A DNA stretch of 64,000 nucleotides, from NCBI GenBank assembly GCA_944380675.1, contig CALWIH010000001.1, positions 1-64,000 on the forward strand, given 5' to 3'. Within the stretch, counting starts at the first letter, position 1. Each line of letters opens with the position of its first letter. Both the position numbers and the translations under genes were made by a program. Positions 8,043-16,037 of this stretch are shown one piece after another. Origin of the DNA: an uncultured Clostridia bacterium (GTDB lineage: Bacteria; Bacillota; Clostridia; Oscillospirales; Acutalibacteraceae). Under the pieces are notes generated by a model, which made no database searches, was not told where the DNA came from, and saw only the letters and a program-made list of their open reading frames with translations.

Positions 8043-8464
8043 TGAAGAAGCCGCTTTCTGCGGAGGAATTGCTGTACCGGCTGGGGCTTGTGCTTCTGCC
8101 GGTACTCTTTTTCGCCGCTGTGTTTGTCGCACTCTCGGGTAACGCGGTTTTCGGCTGGATACCGGCCTGCTGGGTCTATGAGCGGACGGGCCTGTACTGC
8201 CCCGGCTGCGGCGCGACGCGCGCCGTGGCGGAGCTTGCGCGGCTTCATTTGCTCGAAAGCTTCTGCTATCACCCGTTTGTCCCGTATACGGCGCTGATTT
8301 ACGTCCTGTTTCTTCTCTGGGAAACGCTGCGCCGCCGTTTTTCGGCTCTGCGGCCCTTTCCGATCTTCCCGTGCATCGTCGCGGGCATTGTCCTGCTCGT
8401 GCTGCAGTGCGTCTGGAAAAACGCCGCGGTGCTCAACGGCTGGAATCCGTTTTTTGTACTCTGA
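8042..8464 (+). CDS. DUF2752 membrane protein
   Basis: A 140-residue integral membrane protein with three or four predicted helices (about residues 12-32, 78-96, 104-124). It carries the hallmark of DUF2752, ERTGLYCPGCGATRAVAELARLH near residues 41-64, with a CxxC pair and an invariant ATRA segment. It is coupled to the preceding DUF4190 gene by a one-base TGATG overlap, so the two proteins probably act together in the membrane. The family has no established function; the Cys pair could bind metal or act in redox, which is speculation. Confidence 0.8.
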   Translation: MKKPLSAEELLYRLGLVLLPVLFFAAVFVALSGNAVFGWIPACWVYERTGLYCPGCGATRAVAELARLHLLESFCYHPFVPYTALIYVLFLLWETLRRRFSALRPFPIFPCIVAGIVLLVLQCVWKNAAVLNGWNPFFVL

Positions 8465-8484
8465 TGGAAATGAGGTAAGATACC

Positions 8485-9864
8485 ATGAGCTTCGGCAGTA
8501 AAATTCTTCGCTATCAGGACGACATCCTCCGCGATCTTGCGGAGCTCGTCCGCATCCCCTCCGTCCGCTCCGATCCGGAGCCGGGGATGCCCTTCGGCCG
8601 CGAGTCGACGCGCGCCCTCCAGGCGATTCTCGCCATGGCGGAGCGCCTCGGCCTCGCCGTTAAGAATGTAGACAACTATGCCGGTCACGCCGAGTACGGC
8701 GAGGGGGAGGAGACGGCGGCCGTCCTTGCCCACGTCGACGTCGTCCCCGCCGGCGACGGCTGGGAGACCGACCCGTTTGAGATGACAATCCGGGACGGCT
8801 GCTGCTTCGGCCGCGGCGTCGCTGACGACAAGGGCGAGGCCGTCGTCGCGCTGTATTGCCTCAAGGCGCTGATGGACGAGAAGGTTCCCGCGAAGCGGAG
8901 GCTCCGCGTCGTCTTCGGCGCCGCCGAGGAGACGGGCAGCGAGGATCTCGCCTACTACTACAGCAGGGAGCCGCTCCCCGTGATGGGCTTCACGCCGGAC
9001 GCGGAGTACGGCATCTGCAACCGGGAGAAGGGGCGTGTCTCCGCCGTGATCACCGGCGGGAGAAACGATGCGTCCGTGATTCGCTCCTTCTCCGCCGGCA
9101 CCGTCGCGAACGCAGTCCCCGCCAGAGCGGAGGCCGTCCTCCGCTGCGGGCAGGAGCGCGTCGACGCGTTGTGCCGCGACGCGCTGGGATACGGTGAGCG
9201 CTTCTCCGTGGAGCGGACGGAGGACGGGGCGCGCGTCTGCGCGGAAGGCGTCGCGGCGCACGCCATGCAGCCGCAGGAGGGCGTCAACGCGGCGTCCTGG
9301 CTCGTCCGCCTTCTCTCCGGCGTCTTCTCGTCGGAGGAGCTCGGAAGCTTTTTCTGCTTCGTGCGCGACTGCGTCGGCGTCGAATACGACGGCGCGTCCA
9401 TGGGAGTCAAAATGGCGGATGAGGAGTCCGGCCCGCTGACGCTCAATCTCGGCCTCCTTTCCGCGGACAGAGACGGCGCGTCGCTGACCATCGACATCCG
9501 TTTCCCCGTCACGAAGGATGGGGACGCGATTCTTGCCGCAATCCGCGAGAAAGCCGAAAAGTACGGCCTCACCCTCGCGGACGGCCACGCCGTCGCTCCG
9601 CTGTTTCTCCCCGCGGACAGCCCGTTTATCCGCCTCCTGAGCGACGCGTATCAGGCCGTCACGGGAGAGCCTGCCGCCCTCTACGCCACCGGCGGCGGGA
9701 CGTACGCCCGCGCCCTGCAGTCCCGCGGCGTCGCCTTCGGCCCCTTCTTCGCGGACGAGCCGGATCGCCGCCTCCACAACACCGGCGAGCACTTTGAGAT
9801 TGCCCGCTTCATGGAGCACGCGCAGATCTGTCTCGAGGCCATGTATCGGATGCTTACGACGTAA
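8485..9864 (+). CDS. pepV: Dipeptidase PepV-like (M20 family metallopeptidase)
   Basis: A 459-residue cytoplasmic dinuclear-zinc dipeptidase. The M20 signatures are visible: LAHVDVVPAGDGWETDPF (first metal His and adjacent Asp), GRGVADDKGEAVVALY (bridging Asp), GAAEETGSEDLAYY (catalytic Glu followed by a metal Glu), FTPDAEYGICNREKG, and a C-terminal ATGGGTYAR followed by FGPFFADEPDRRLHNTGEHFEI carrying the last metal His. Length fits PepV of Gram-positive bacteria, which releases amino acids from dipeptides taken up from the medium. It follows the DUF2752 gene by 20 bases with GAGGTAAG before the ATG, so it may share its promoter. Confidence 0.9.
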   Translation: MSFGSKILRYQDDILRDLAELVRIPSVRSDPEPGMPFGRESTRALQAILAMAERLGLAVKNVDNYAGHAEYGEGEETAAVLAHVDVVPAGDGWETDPFEMTIRDGCCFGRGVADDKGEAVVALYCLKALMDEKVPAKRRLRVVFGAAEETGSEDLAYYYSREPLPVMGFTPDAEYGICNREKGRVSAVITGGRNDASVIRSFSAGTVANAVPARAEAVLRCGQERVDALCRDALGYGERFSVERTEDGARVCAEGVAAHAMQPQEGVNAASWLVRLLSGVFSSEELGSFFCFVRDCVGVEYDGASMGVKMADEESGPLTLNLGLLSADRDGASLTIDIRFPVTKDGDAILAAIREKAEKYGLTLADGHAVAPLFLPADSPFIRLLSDAYQAVTGEPAALYATGGGTYARALQSRGVAFGPFFADEPDRRLHNTGEHFEIARFMEHAQICLEAMYRMLTT

Positions 9865-9876
9865 AAATATTTTTAC
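9861..9876. repeat. 16-base perfect AT-rich palindrome
   Basis: GTAAAAATATTTTTAC is a perfect palindrome that begins within the last codon of the pepV-like gene and includes its TAA stop. It lies just before the terminator hairpin. It may be chance or part of the transcript end. Confidence 0.5.
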
Positions 9877-9889
9877 TTCACGAAAAATG

Positions 9890-9931
9890 AAGCTGCCCCG
9901 GCGCGAAATTTCGCGCCGGGGCAGCTTTTCG
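9890..9931. terminator. Bidirectional terminator between pepV and abrB
   Basis: A perfect 19-base-pair inverted repeat without separate loop bases (9890-9908 with 9909-9927) has an AAAAA run on the left and TTTTCGTT on the right. It separates two convergent genes. Confidence 0.88.
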
Positions 9932-9948
9932 TTATCAGGGCGGAGAAC

Positions 9949-10212
9949 TCAGAGATCTTCCATGTTTTCCGCCAGATTTCCAAGCTTCTTCATGCACCTG
10001 TGGCACACGTTGTAGCCCTTGTACGTCATAATATCCTCAAGGCTGTCGCAGAAAATGCACGAGGGCTGATACTTCTTGAGAATGATGCAGTTGCCGTCTA
10101 CATAGATCTCAAGGGGATCCTTGTCGTTGATGTGCAGCGTTTTCCGCAGCTCCGTCGGAATCACGATACGGCCGAGGTTGTCGATTGGACGGACGATTCC
10201 TGTTGATTTCAT
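9949..10212 (-). CDS. abrB: AbrB-family transition-state regulator
   Basis: An 87-residue DNA-binding protein. Residues 1-48 form the AbrB/SpoVT swapped-hairpin domain, beginning MKSTGIVRPIDNLGRIVIP as in Bacillus AbrB and its clostridial relatives. The C-terminal part holds two CxxC pairs (CIFC and CHRC) of the type found in many clostridial homologues, possibly a zinc site. The ATG at 10212 is chosen because the protein then starts exactly as the family does; a GTG three codons upstream is an alternative, and an AAAGGA site serves either poorly. In Bacillus the family controls entry into stationary phase and sporulation; here it is divergent from spmAB. It has its own consensus-like promoter. 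Confidence 0.9.
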   Translation of the reverse strand: MKSTGIVRPIDNLGRIVIPTELRKTLHINDKDPLEIYVDGNCIILKKYQPSCIFCDSLEDIMTYKGYNVCHRCMKKLGNLAENMEDL

Positions 10213-10265
10213 GTCTGGCACGTTCCTTTCTTCCTGTTTGTCGGATTTTGGGATTCCTTACTCTT

Positions 10266-10294
10266 ATCATACTAGATAATGGAAATCACGTCAA
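10266..10294 (-). promoter_or_regulatory. SigA-type promoter of abrB
   Basis: On the minus strand TTGACG (10294-10289), 17 bases, then TATGAT (10271-10266). This gives a leader of about 45-50 bases before the abrB start. Confidence 0.75.
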
Positions 10295-10325
10295 CCCGTG
10301 GTGTGTGAACTTTTTTTGACATTTG

Positions 10326-10354
10326 GCATATTTTCAGACATTATATCATACTAT
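10326..10354 (+). promoter_or_regulatory. SigE-like (mother-cell) promoter of spmAB
   Basis: GCATATT (10326-10332), a 14-base spacer and CATACTAT (10347-10354) fit the Bacillus SigE pattern (KMATATT, 14-15 bases, CATACAnT) with one mismatch. In Bacillus subtilis spmA and spmB are expressed from a SigE-dependent operon. An overlapping SigA-like pair, TTGACA (10316-10321) with CATTAT (10339-10344) at 17 bases, also exists, so dual control is possible. Confidence 0.6.
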
Positions 10355-10384
10355 CTTGAGAAAGGGAAGAAGGGGGCGAAAAAA

Positions 10385-10960
10385 ATGTTGAATCTCATCT
10401 GGGCAGGGATGCTCCTCGTCAGCGTCGTCTGCGCCGCCGCGCTCGGACGGATGGAGGAGCTCTCGCAGTCTGTCTTTTCAGGGGCGCAGAGGGCGGTTGA
10501 GCTCGTCTTCGCGATGGCGGGCGCCATGGCAGTCTGGACGGGCTTTCTCAGGGCGGCGGAGAAGGCGGGCGCGACCGCAAAGCTTGCGGCTTTCCTGCGC
10601 CCCGCCGTCCGCCGACTTTTTCCCGACTGCCGCGAGGGCGGGGAGGCGGATCGCGCCGTCTGCATGAATCTCACGGCAAACCTTCTCGGGCTCGGCAACG
10701 CGGCCACCCCGATGGGACTTGCCGCCATGCGCGCGATGGACGAGGAAAACGGGGGGAGGGGACTTACGCGCTCCATGGTGCGCTTTGTCGTCGTCAACAC
10801 CGCCTCGCTGCAGCTTCTGCCCACGACGCTCGGGGCGCTCCGTTCCGCGGCGGGCGCGGCGTCTCCGCTCGATATTCTCCCCGCCGTCTGGCTGACCTCC
10901 GCCGTTTCGCTTGCCGCGGCGCTGGCGGCCTGCTTCGCGCTGGAAAAGCGGCATGGATAA
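10385..10960 (+). CDS. spmA: Spore maturation protein A
   Basis: A 191-residue membrane protein of the SpmA/nucleoside-recognition (Gate) domain family, needed in Bacillus for dehydration of the spore core. It has an N-terminal helix (MLNLIWAGMLLVSVVCAAALG), the Gate segment with AGAMAVWTGFLRAAEKAG, the conserved LTANLLGLGNAATPMGLAAM, and further helices. The start at 10385 has AAGGGGG about nine bases upstream; an in-frame extension to 10298 would overlap the promoter. Its stop overlaps the spmB start by eight bases. Together with spoIIR in this window it supports a spore-forming organism. Confidence 0.92.
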   Translation: MLNLIWAGMLLVSVVCAAALGRMEELSQSVFSGAQRAVELVFAMAGAMAVWTGFLRAAEKAGATAKLAAFLRPAVRRLFPDCREGGEADRAVCMNLTANLLGLGNAATPMGLAAMRAMDEENGGRGLTRSMVRFVVVNTASLQLLPTTLGALRSAAGAASPLDILPAVWLTSAVSLAAALAACFALEKRHG

Positions 10961-11477
10961 GGCCGCGTCTTATCTGGTTCCTCTGCTGCTGGCGGCGCTG
11001 GTTGTTTACTGCCTGATCCGGCGCGTTCCGGTTTTTGACGCGTTCTCCGAGGGGGCAAGGGAGGGGCTGCGCTCCTGCGTCTCCCTTCTGCCGGTGCTTG
11101 TCGGCCTCGTGACCGGCGTCAGTATGCTGCAGGCGTCCGGCGCGCTTGAGCTGGCGGCAGGCGCGCTGGAGCCGCTTGCCCGCTGCCTCGGCCTGCCGAA
11201 GGAGGTGCTCCCGCTGGCGCTCATGAAGCCGGTCTCGGGCGGCGCGTCCACCGCGCTGCTTTCGCAGACGCTTGATCGGTGCGGCCCGGACTCGTTCGCC
11301 GGGCGAGCCGCCAGCGTCCTCGCGGGCTCGACGGAGACGGCGCTGTACTGTATCGCCGTCTACTTCGGGGCAATCCGGAGGAAGGGGAAAAACTGCGCGC
11401 TGCCCGCGGCGCTCCTCGGCCATCTCGCCGCCTGCCTGTGCGCCTCCTGGGCTGTGAGACTGCTGATGGGATTTTAA
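10953..11477 (+). CDS. spmB: Spore maturation protein B
   Basis: A 174-residue membrane protein and partner of SpmA, with the family order of helices: an N-terminal TM (about residues 6-22), the EGAREGLRSCVSLLPVLVGLVTGV segment, PVSGGASTALLSQ, and GSTETALYCIAVYFGA. The ATG at 10953 lies inside the end of spmA (eight-base overlap), so translation is probably coupled. Length matches the family. A weak possible stem-loop follows but no clear terminator is seen before the next promoter at 11487. Confidence 0.92.
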   Translation: MDKAASYLVPLLLAALVVYCLIRRVPVFDAFSEGAREGLRSCVSLLPVLVGLVTGVSMLQASGALELAAGALEPLARCLGLPKEVLPLALMKPVSGGASTALLSQTLDRCGPDSFAGRAASVLAGSTETALYCIAVYFGAIRRKGKNCALPAALLGHLAACLCASWAVRLLMGF

Positions 11478-11486
11478 AAATGGGTC

Positions 11487-11514
11487 TTGACAAACGCGGG
11501 AAATAGTGTATTAT
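11487..11514 (+). promoter_or_regulatory. SigA-type promoter of the GntR-ABC operon
   Basis: TTGACA (11487-11492), a 16-base spacer and TATTAT (11509-11514). The -10 box lies inside the inverted repeat described next. Confidence 0.75.
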
Positions 11515-11543
11515 TGTATTATGAACTTAATACAACAATACAC
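11506..11543. promoter_or_regulatory. Operator of the YtrA-like GntR repressor
   Basis: GTGTATTATTGTATTA (11506-11521) and its near-perfect inverse (11528-11543, one mismatch in 16) are separated by six bases. Each arm itself contains two copies of TGTATTR. It covers the -10 box and transcription start, the expected place for an autoregulatory GntR operator. Confidence 0.75.
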
Positions 11544-11563
11544 CGAAAGGAGGACAGGCTTTC

Positions 11564-11926
11564 ATGGCGTGGAACCTGCAATCCGACCGCCCGATTTACG
11601 CGCAGCTTGTCGAGCAGCTCAGGCGAATGATCGTGACGGGCGTCTATCCGGCCGGGTCAAAGCTGCCCGCGGTGCGGGAGCTTGCGGTGGAGGCCGCGGT
11701 GAATCCGAACACGATGCAGCGAGCGCTGGTCAGACTGGAGGAGGAAGGGCTGTTGTACGCACAGAGGACAAGCGGAAGATATGTGACGGAGGACAACGAA
11801 AAAATCATGGAGGCAAAGGAAGCGATGGCCGCGGAGCTGATCAGCGGCTTTGTCAGCGACATGATGCGCCTCGGCTACACCAGAGAGCAGACGATTCGGC
11901 TTCTGGAAAAGAAAAGGGAGGGATAA
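11564..11926 (+). CDS. GntR-family repressor, YtrA subfamily
   Basis: A 120-residue regulator with an N-terminal winged helix (residues about 8-75: PIYAQLVEQLRRMIVTGVYPAGSKLPAVRELA and VNPNTMQRALVRLEEEGLL) and a short C-terminal dimerisation helix, the compact architecture of the YtrA subgroup. Members usually repress an adjacent ABC transporter induced by cell-wall-active antibiotics. The ATG follows GGAGG by about ten bases. The ABC ATPase starts three bases after its stop, and the operator upstream suggests autoregulation of the whole operon. Confidence 0.9.
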   Translation: MAWNLQSDRPIYAQLVEQLRRMIVTGVYPAGSKLPAVRELAVEAAVNPNTMQRALVRLEEEGLLYAQRTSGRYVTEDNEKIMEAKEAMAAELISGFVSDMMRLGYTREQTIRLLEKKREG

Positions 11927-11929
11927 TAC

Positions 11930-12631
11930 ATGGAGGAGTATTTGATTTCGTGCCGCGACCTGGGCAAGAGCTTTCCCGGCTGCCGCGCTCTCAACGGGAT
12001 CAACCTGGAGCTCCCGCGGGGGAGGATCATCGGCCTGCTCGGGCCGAACGGGAGCGGAAAGAGCACGTTCCTCAAGCTGTGCAACGGCCTTTTGACGCCC
12101 GACAGGGGAGAGCTTCTTGTCTGCGGGAGCCGTCCCGGCGTGGAGTCGAAAAAGCACGTCTCCTACCTGCCGGAGCGCAGCTATCTCAACGACTGGATGA
12201 CGGTCGAGCAGATGATTGGCTTCTTTAAGGATTTTTACGCGGATTTCGAGGAGGCGCGCGCGTACGATATGCTCGCCCGCCTCGCGGTGGATCCCGCAAA
12301 GCGCATGAAGACGATGAGCAAGGGCACCAAGGAGAAGGTGCAGCTGATTCTCGTGATGAGCCGCCGCGCGCAGCTCTATCTGCTGGACGAGCCGATCGGC
12401 GGCGTCGATCCTGCCGCGCGCGATTTCATCCTGAGCACCATCATCACGAACTACAATCCCGAGGGAAGCGTTGTCATTTCCACGCATCTGATTGCCGACG
12501 TGGAAAATATTCTGGACGACGTCATCTTCATCAACAGCGGGAATATCGTCCTGTGCGATTCGGTTGAGAACATCCGCGCGAAGCAGGACAAGAGTGTGGA
12601 TATGCTGTTCCGGGAGGTATTTCGATGCTGA
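11930..12631 (+). CDS. ABC transporter ATP-binding protein
   Basis: A 233-residue ATPase with Walker A GPNGSGKST (about residues 38-46), a Q-loop region near LPERSYLNDWM, the signature replaced by MSKGTKEKVQL (the LSxG variant common in the YtrB-like group), and Walker B LYLLDEPIGGVDP. It energises the permease encoded directly downstream (seven-base overlap). The substrate is unknown; operons of this layout (GntR, ATPase, permease) often answer antibiotic or envelope stress. Confidence 0.92.
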   Translation: MEEYLISCRDLGKSFPGCRALNGINLELPRGRIIGLLGPNGSGKSTFLKLCNGLLTPDRGELLVCGSRPGVESKKHVSYLPERSYLNDWMTVEQMIGFFKDFYADFEEARAYDMLARLAVDPAKRMKTMSKGTKEKVQLILVMSRRAQLYLLDEPIGGVDPAARDFILSTIITNYNPEGSVVISTHLIADVENILDDVIFINSGNIVLCDSVENIRAKQDKSVDMLFREVFRC

Positions 12632-13464
12632 GAAAACTGATAAAATATGAGTTTCAGGCGACGGCGCGCTATTTTCTGCCGATGTATCTGCTGCTGCTCG
12701 TCTTCGCCGGACTGACGCACCTGCTGATTTCCGTTTCCTTCTCGGTCAACGAGACGCTGCGCACGTTTCTGGTGGAGATCCCGTCCGCGGTGATGAGCTT
12801 TGCCTATGTCGCGGGACTCGTGGGCGTTTTCGTTATCACCGTCCTGCTGGTGGTAGCGCGTTTTTACAAGAATCTTCTCGGGAACGAGGGCTATCTTTCG
12901 TTTACGCTGCCCGTCACCCCGATGCAGCACGTCTGGGGAAAGCTGATTCCCGCTCTTGTGTGGGGAATCGCGGGCTACACGGTGATGATTCTCTCCATCG
13001 TCATTCTGGCGATGGACGCGAACACCATCCCCTATTTTGCCCAGGTTTTCGGCTCTCTGGGGGAAGCGATGATGCGCGAGGCCCCTCACTCGTGGATTCT
13101 TTTCCTCCTGCTGCTTCTGCTTCTGATCGTCGGCATTCTGCACGCCTATTTGGAAATCTATGCCGCGATCGTGGTGGGGTGCCAGGTGAAAAAGCTGAGA
13201 ATTCTGGCGGGCTTCGGCGCCTATGTCGGGTTCTCGATGGTGGAGCAGCTTCTCATGAGCATTGGCCTGACCGCTCTGGTGATGCTTCCCGACTTCCCGG
13301 CCAACGTGTACAACCTTTTCCGCTATATGCAGACGGCGGAGGACGCCGCCTACATGGTGCTTGAGGTGATGGTAGGCTGTCTCCTGCTCATGAACATTGT
13401 GTTCGCGGCGGCGTATTATATTGTGGTCTGGCAGCTGCTCAGGAAGCGGCTCAATCTGGAATAA
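12625..13464 (+). CDS. ABC transporter permease (ABC-2 type)
   Basis: A 279-residue integral membrane protein with about six hydrophobic segments (near residues 20-45, 55-80, 105-130, 165-190, 195-220, 245-270). The motif LLGNEGYLSFTLPVTPMQHVWGK between the second and third segments is typical of these short ABC-2 permeases. It overlaps the ATPase gene and is followed by a terminator, closing the operon. No substrate can be assigned. Confidence 0.85.
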   Translation: MLRKLIKYEFQATARYFLPMYLLLLVFAGLTHLLISVSFSVNETLRTFLVEIPSAVMSFAYVAGLVGVFVITVLLVVARFYKNLLGNEGYLSFTLPVTPMQHVWGKLIPALVWGIAGYTVMILSIVILAMDANTIPYFAQVFGSLGEAMMREAPHSWILFLLLLLLLIVGILHAYLEIYAAIVVGCQVKKLRILAGFGAYVGFSMVEQLLMSIGLTALVMLPDFPANVYNLFRYMQTAEDAAYMVLEVMVGCLLLMNIVFAAAYYIVVWQLLRKRLNLE

Positions 13465-13480
13465 ATCGCGCAGAACAAAG

Positions 13481-13516
13481 AACCGGGGCCTTTCCGTGAA
13501 GAAAGACCCCGGTTTT
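13481..13516. terminator. Terminator between the ABC operon and ftsH
   Basis: AACCGGGG (13481-13488) pairs with 13507-13514, with an inner CTTTC/GAAAG stem; TTTTCC follows on the right. The two flanking genes converge, so it may act for both. Confidence 0.75.
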
Positions 13517-13530
13517 CCTGTCGAGCGGCT

Positions 13531-15375
13531 TCAGCCGTTGAGCGCGGCGGGCTCGTCGTATTTTTTGAGGATTGCCATGAATTCCTCGCCGGTGATGGTT
13601 TCCCTGTCGAGAAGATAGTGGGCGAGCTCGTGGAGAGCCGGAAGGTTTTCCTTGAGAATGCCGATGGCCTTCTCGTGCGCCTTGCCGATGAGGGAGATGA
13701 CCTCCTCGTCGACCTGCCGCGCCGTGCCCTCCGAGCAGGCGAGGGAGGCGTCGCCGCCGAGATATTTGTTCGTCTCCGTCTCGAGCGCGATCATGCCGAA
13801 CTTTTCAGACATACCGAGCCGCGTTACCATCGAGCGCGCGAGCTTTGTCGCCTGCTCGATGTCGTTGGACGCGCCGGAGGTGCAGGTGCCGAAGATCAGC
13901 TCCTCGGCGGAGCGGCCGCCCGTCAGCGTCGCGATCTTGTTGAAGATCTCCTCGCGGCTCATCAGGACGCTCTCGTCCTCAGCCACCTGCATGGTGTAGC
14001 CGAGCGCGCCCGAGGTGCGGGGGACGATGGTGATCTTGTGTACTGGAGCGGAATCCGTCTGCTTCGCCGCGACGAGCGCGTGCCCGATCTCGTGGTAGGC
14101 AACGAGCTCCTTCTCCCGCGGCGCGATGACCGCGCCCTTCCTCTGATAGCCCGCGATGATGACCTCGACGCTCTCCTCAAGATCCTCCTGCGTCACGGCG
14201 TAGCGACCCATGCGCACGGCGCGCAGGGCGGCCTCGTTGATGATGTTCGCGAGCTCCGCGCCGGACGCGCCGGCGGTGGCTCTCGCAATCGCGTTGAAGT
14301 CGATGTCCGGCCCGAGCTTGACGTCCTGCGCGTGGACGCGCAGAATCGCCTCGCGGCCCTGCAGGTCAGGCAGCTCGACGGGAATCCGGCGGTCAAAGCG
14401 GCCGGGGCGCAGGAGCGCCTGGTCGAGCGTCTCGGGGCGGTTCGTCGCCGCGAGAATCACGACGCCCTTCTTGCCGTCGAAGCCGTCCATCTCGGTGAGC
14501 AGCTGGTTGAGCGTCTGCTCGCGCTCGTCGTTGCCCGTGAGGCCCACGCCGTCGCGCCTCTTGCCGATGGTATCGATCTCGTCGATGAAGACGATGCACG
14601 GCGCCTTCTCCTGCGCCTGCTTGAACAGGTCGCGCACCTTCGCCGCGCCCATGCCGACGAACATTTCCACAAATTCAGAGCCGGAAATGGAGAAGAACGG
14701 GACGTTCGCCTCGCCCGCGACGGCCTTCGCCAGGAGCGTCTTGCCGGTGCCGGGAGGGCCTACGAGCAGCGCGCCCTTGGGCATCGACGCGCCGATGGAC
14801 TCGTACTTCTTCGGGTCGTGGAGGAAGTCGACGATCTCCTTGAGGGCTTCCTTCGCCTCGTCCTCGCCGGCAACGTCGGCAAAGGTCTTGCCCGTCTGGG
14901 CGGCGACGTAGATCTTCGCGTTGCTCTTGCCGAACTGCATCGCGTTCGGACCGCCCATCCGTTTCTGCATATTGCGGACGAGGAGATATCCGACGCCCCA
15001 CAGCAGAGCCGTCGGCAGCACCAGCCCGAACAGGAGCGACAGCCAGGGGGATTCCTCCTTCGGGATGATGTTGGAGAACTTCACGCCTGCGTCGGTGAGC
15101 CTGTCGACGAGCTCCGGATCGTCCCACGCGCCCGTCACATAGATGAAGGGATCGTTCTCGTCGACGGTGTTGAACGCGATGGTCTCTCCGTCCTTCTGGA
15201 CCTCCTTGACCTCTCCGTTTTCGAGCATCGTGAGGAAGGTGCCGTAGTCGACCTCCTTCGTCTGCAGCCTGCTCAGCTGCGGCATGAGAATGGTGTTGAG
15301 CACCGCCATCACCGCGAGCACGATGACGCAGTACCATATCAGGGACCTTCGGGGATTCTTTTTCTGTTCAACCAT
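13531..15375 (-). CDS. ftsH: ATP-dependent zinc metalloprotease FtsH
   Basis: A 614-residue membrane AAA+ protease that degrades misfolded or regulatory membrane and cytosolic proteins. Two membrane segments (about residues 11-31 and 110-134) flank a small extracytoplasmic domain. Then come Walker A GPPGTGKT (206-213), Walker B FIDEID (263-268), the second region of homology with [19 protein letters not shown], and the zinc site HEIGH (428-432; many homologues have HEAGH). The start ATG at 15375 has GGAGG nine bases upstream. It is monocistronic, with a TATAAT box at 15439-15434 upstream. Confidence 0.96.
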   Translation of the reverse strand: MVEQKKNPRRSLIWYCVIVLAVMAVLNTILMPQLSRLQTKEVDYGTFLTMLENGEVKEVQKDGETIAFNTVDENDPFIYVTGAWDDPELVDRLTDAGVKFSNIIPKEESPWLSLLFGLVLPTALLWGVGYLLVRNMQKRMGGPNAMQFGKSNAKIYVAAQTGKTFADVAGEDEAKEALKEIVDFLHDPKKYESIGASMPKGALLVGPPGTGKTLLAKAVAGEANVPFFSISGSEFVEMFVGMGAAKVRDLFKQAQEKAPCIVFIDEIDTIGKRRDGVGLTGNDEREQTLNQLLTEMDGFDGKKGVVILAATNRPETLDQALLRPGRFDRRIPVELPDLQGREAILRVHAQDVKLGPDIDFNAIARATAGASGAELANIINEAALRAVRMGRYAVTQEDLEESVEVIIAGYQRKGAVIAPREKELVAYHEIGHALVAAKQTDSAPVHKITIVPRTSGALGYTMQVAEDESVLMSREEIFNKIATLTGGRSAEELIFGTCTSGASNDIEQATKLARSMVTRLGMSEKFGMIALETETNKYLGGDASLACSEGTARQVDEEVISLIGKAHEKAIGILKENLPALHELAHYLLDRETITGEEFMAILKKYDEPAALNG

Positions 15376-15433
15376 GGATATTTCCTCCGTTGCCGCGGAT
15401 TTGCTTCCGCAGCGGATGTTGTAAATTAACCAC

Positions 15434-15439
15434 ATTATA
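15434..15439 (-). promoter_or_regulatory. -10 box of the ftsH promoter
   Basis: A perfect TATAAT on the minus strand about 58 bases before the ftsH start. No good -35 box is visible at the expected distance, so an activator or another sigma factor may take part. Confidence 0.4.
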
Positions 15440-15521
15440 GGATGACGCGATCGAAAAAGGATGAATAATAAGTTAACTTTTATTTACAATAAATTTTTAT
15501 TTCTTGTTCACAATTTGTCTC

Positions 15522-15550
15522 TTGACCCTCCTTTTTTGTTCCACTATAAT
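15522..15550 (+). promoter_or_regulatory. SigA-type promoter of the marR-like gene
   Basis: TTGACC (15522-15527), 17 bases, perfect TATAAT (15545-15550), about 28 bases before the GTG start. Confidence 0.85.
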
Positions 15551-15578
15551 AGTCGCCATACGGAAAGGGGGAGAGGCT

Positions 15579-16037
15579 GTGAAAGAGCTTTCGACGCAGC
15601 TGGCGCGCGAGACGCTGCAGCTGCTTCCGCTGCTGTTTCGCCAGATTTTTCAGACGAGCAAGCGCGCCATGCTGCCGGAGCTGCCGCCGACGCAGCTGCA
15701 GGCGCTGATGCTCCTCGAGCGCGCGGGAAGACCGGCCTGCATGACGTCCCTTGCCGAGGAGCTCTGCGTCTCGAGGCAGCAGTTTACGAAGGTGGCGAAC
15801 GCGCTCGTCGAAAAGGGCTATGTCGCCCGGGAGCCGAGCAGTGAAAACAGGAGAATGATTCTGCTGACCATCACGCCGGAAGGGAAAGCGGCGCTTCGCG
15901 GTATCCTGCGGGACGCGATAGACGCGCTCTCCGACAGCTTCTCCTGTTATACGGAGGAGGAGCTTCGTATTCTGCAGAAGGCCGCTCAAATTCTCCGCTC
16001 GCATATCGGAAAGGACAGGAAGGACGGGAATGAATAA
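15579..16037 (+). CDS. MarR-family transcriptional regulator
   Basis: A 152-residue winged-helix regulator. The DNA-binding part is visible as TSLAEELCVSRQQFTKVANALVEKGYVAREPS followed by the wing ENRRMILLTITPEGKAAL; flanking helices should form the dimer interface. GTG at 15579 is chosen because AGGGGGAGAGG precedes it and because transcription starts around 15557, which rules out longer forms. Its last eight bases overlap the next gene, a small zinc-ribbon membrane protein, its likely co-regulated partner. No ligand can be predicted. Confidence 0.85.
   Translation: MKELSTQLARETLQLLPLLFRQIFQTSKRAMLPELPPTQLQALMLLERAGRPACMTSLAEELCVSRQQFTKVANALVEKGYVAREPSSENRRMILLTITPEGKAALRGILRDAIDALSDSFSCYTEEELRILQKAAQILRSHIGKDRKDGNE

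Noticed and set aside
13618-15429. 603-codon frame opposite ftsH
   Set aside because: Antisense shadow of a strongly conserved gene, with repetitive Arg/Ala/Asp/Val composition and no domain.
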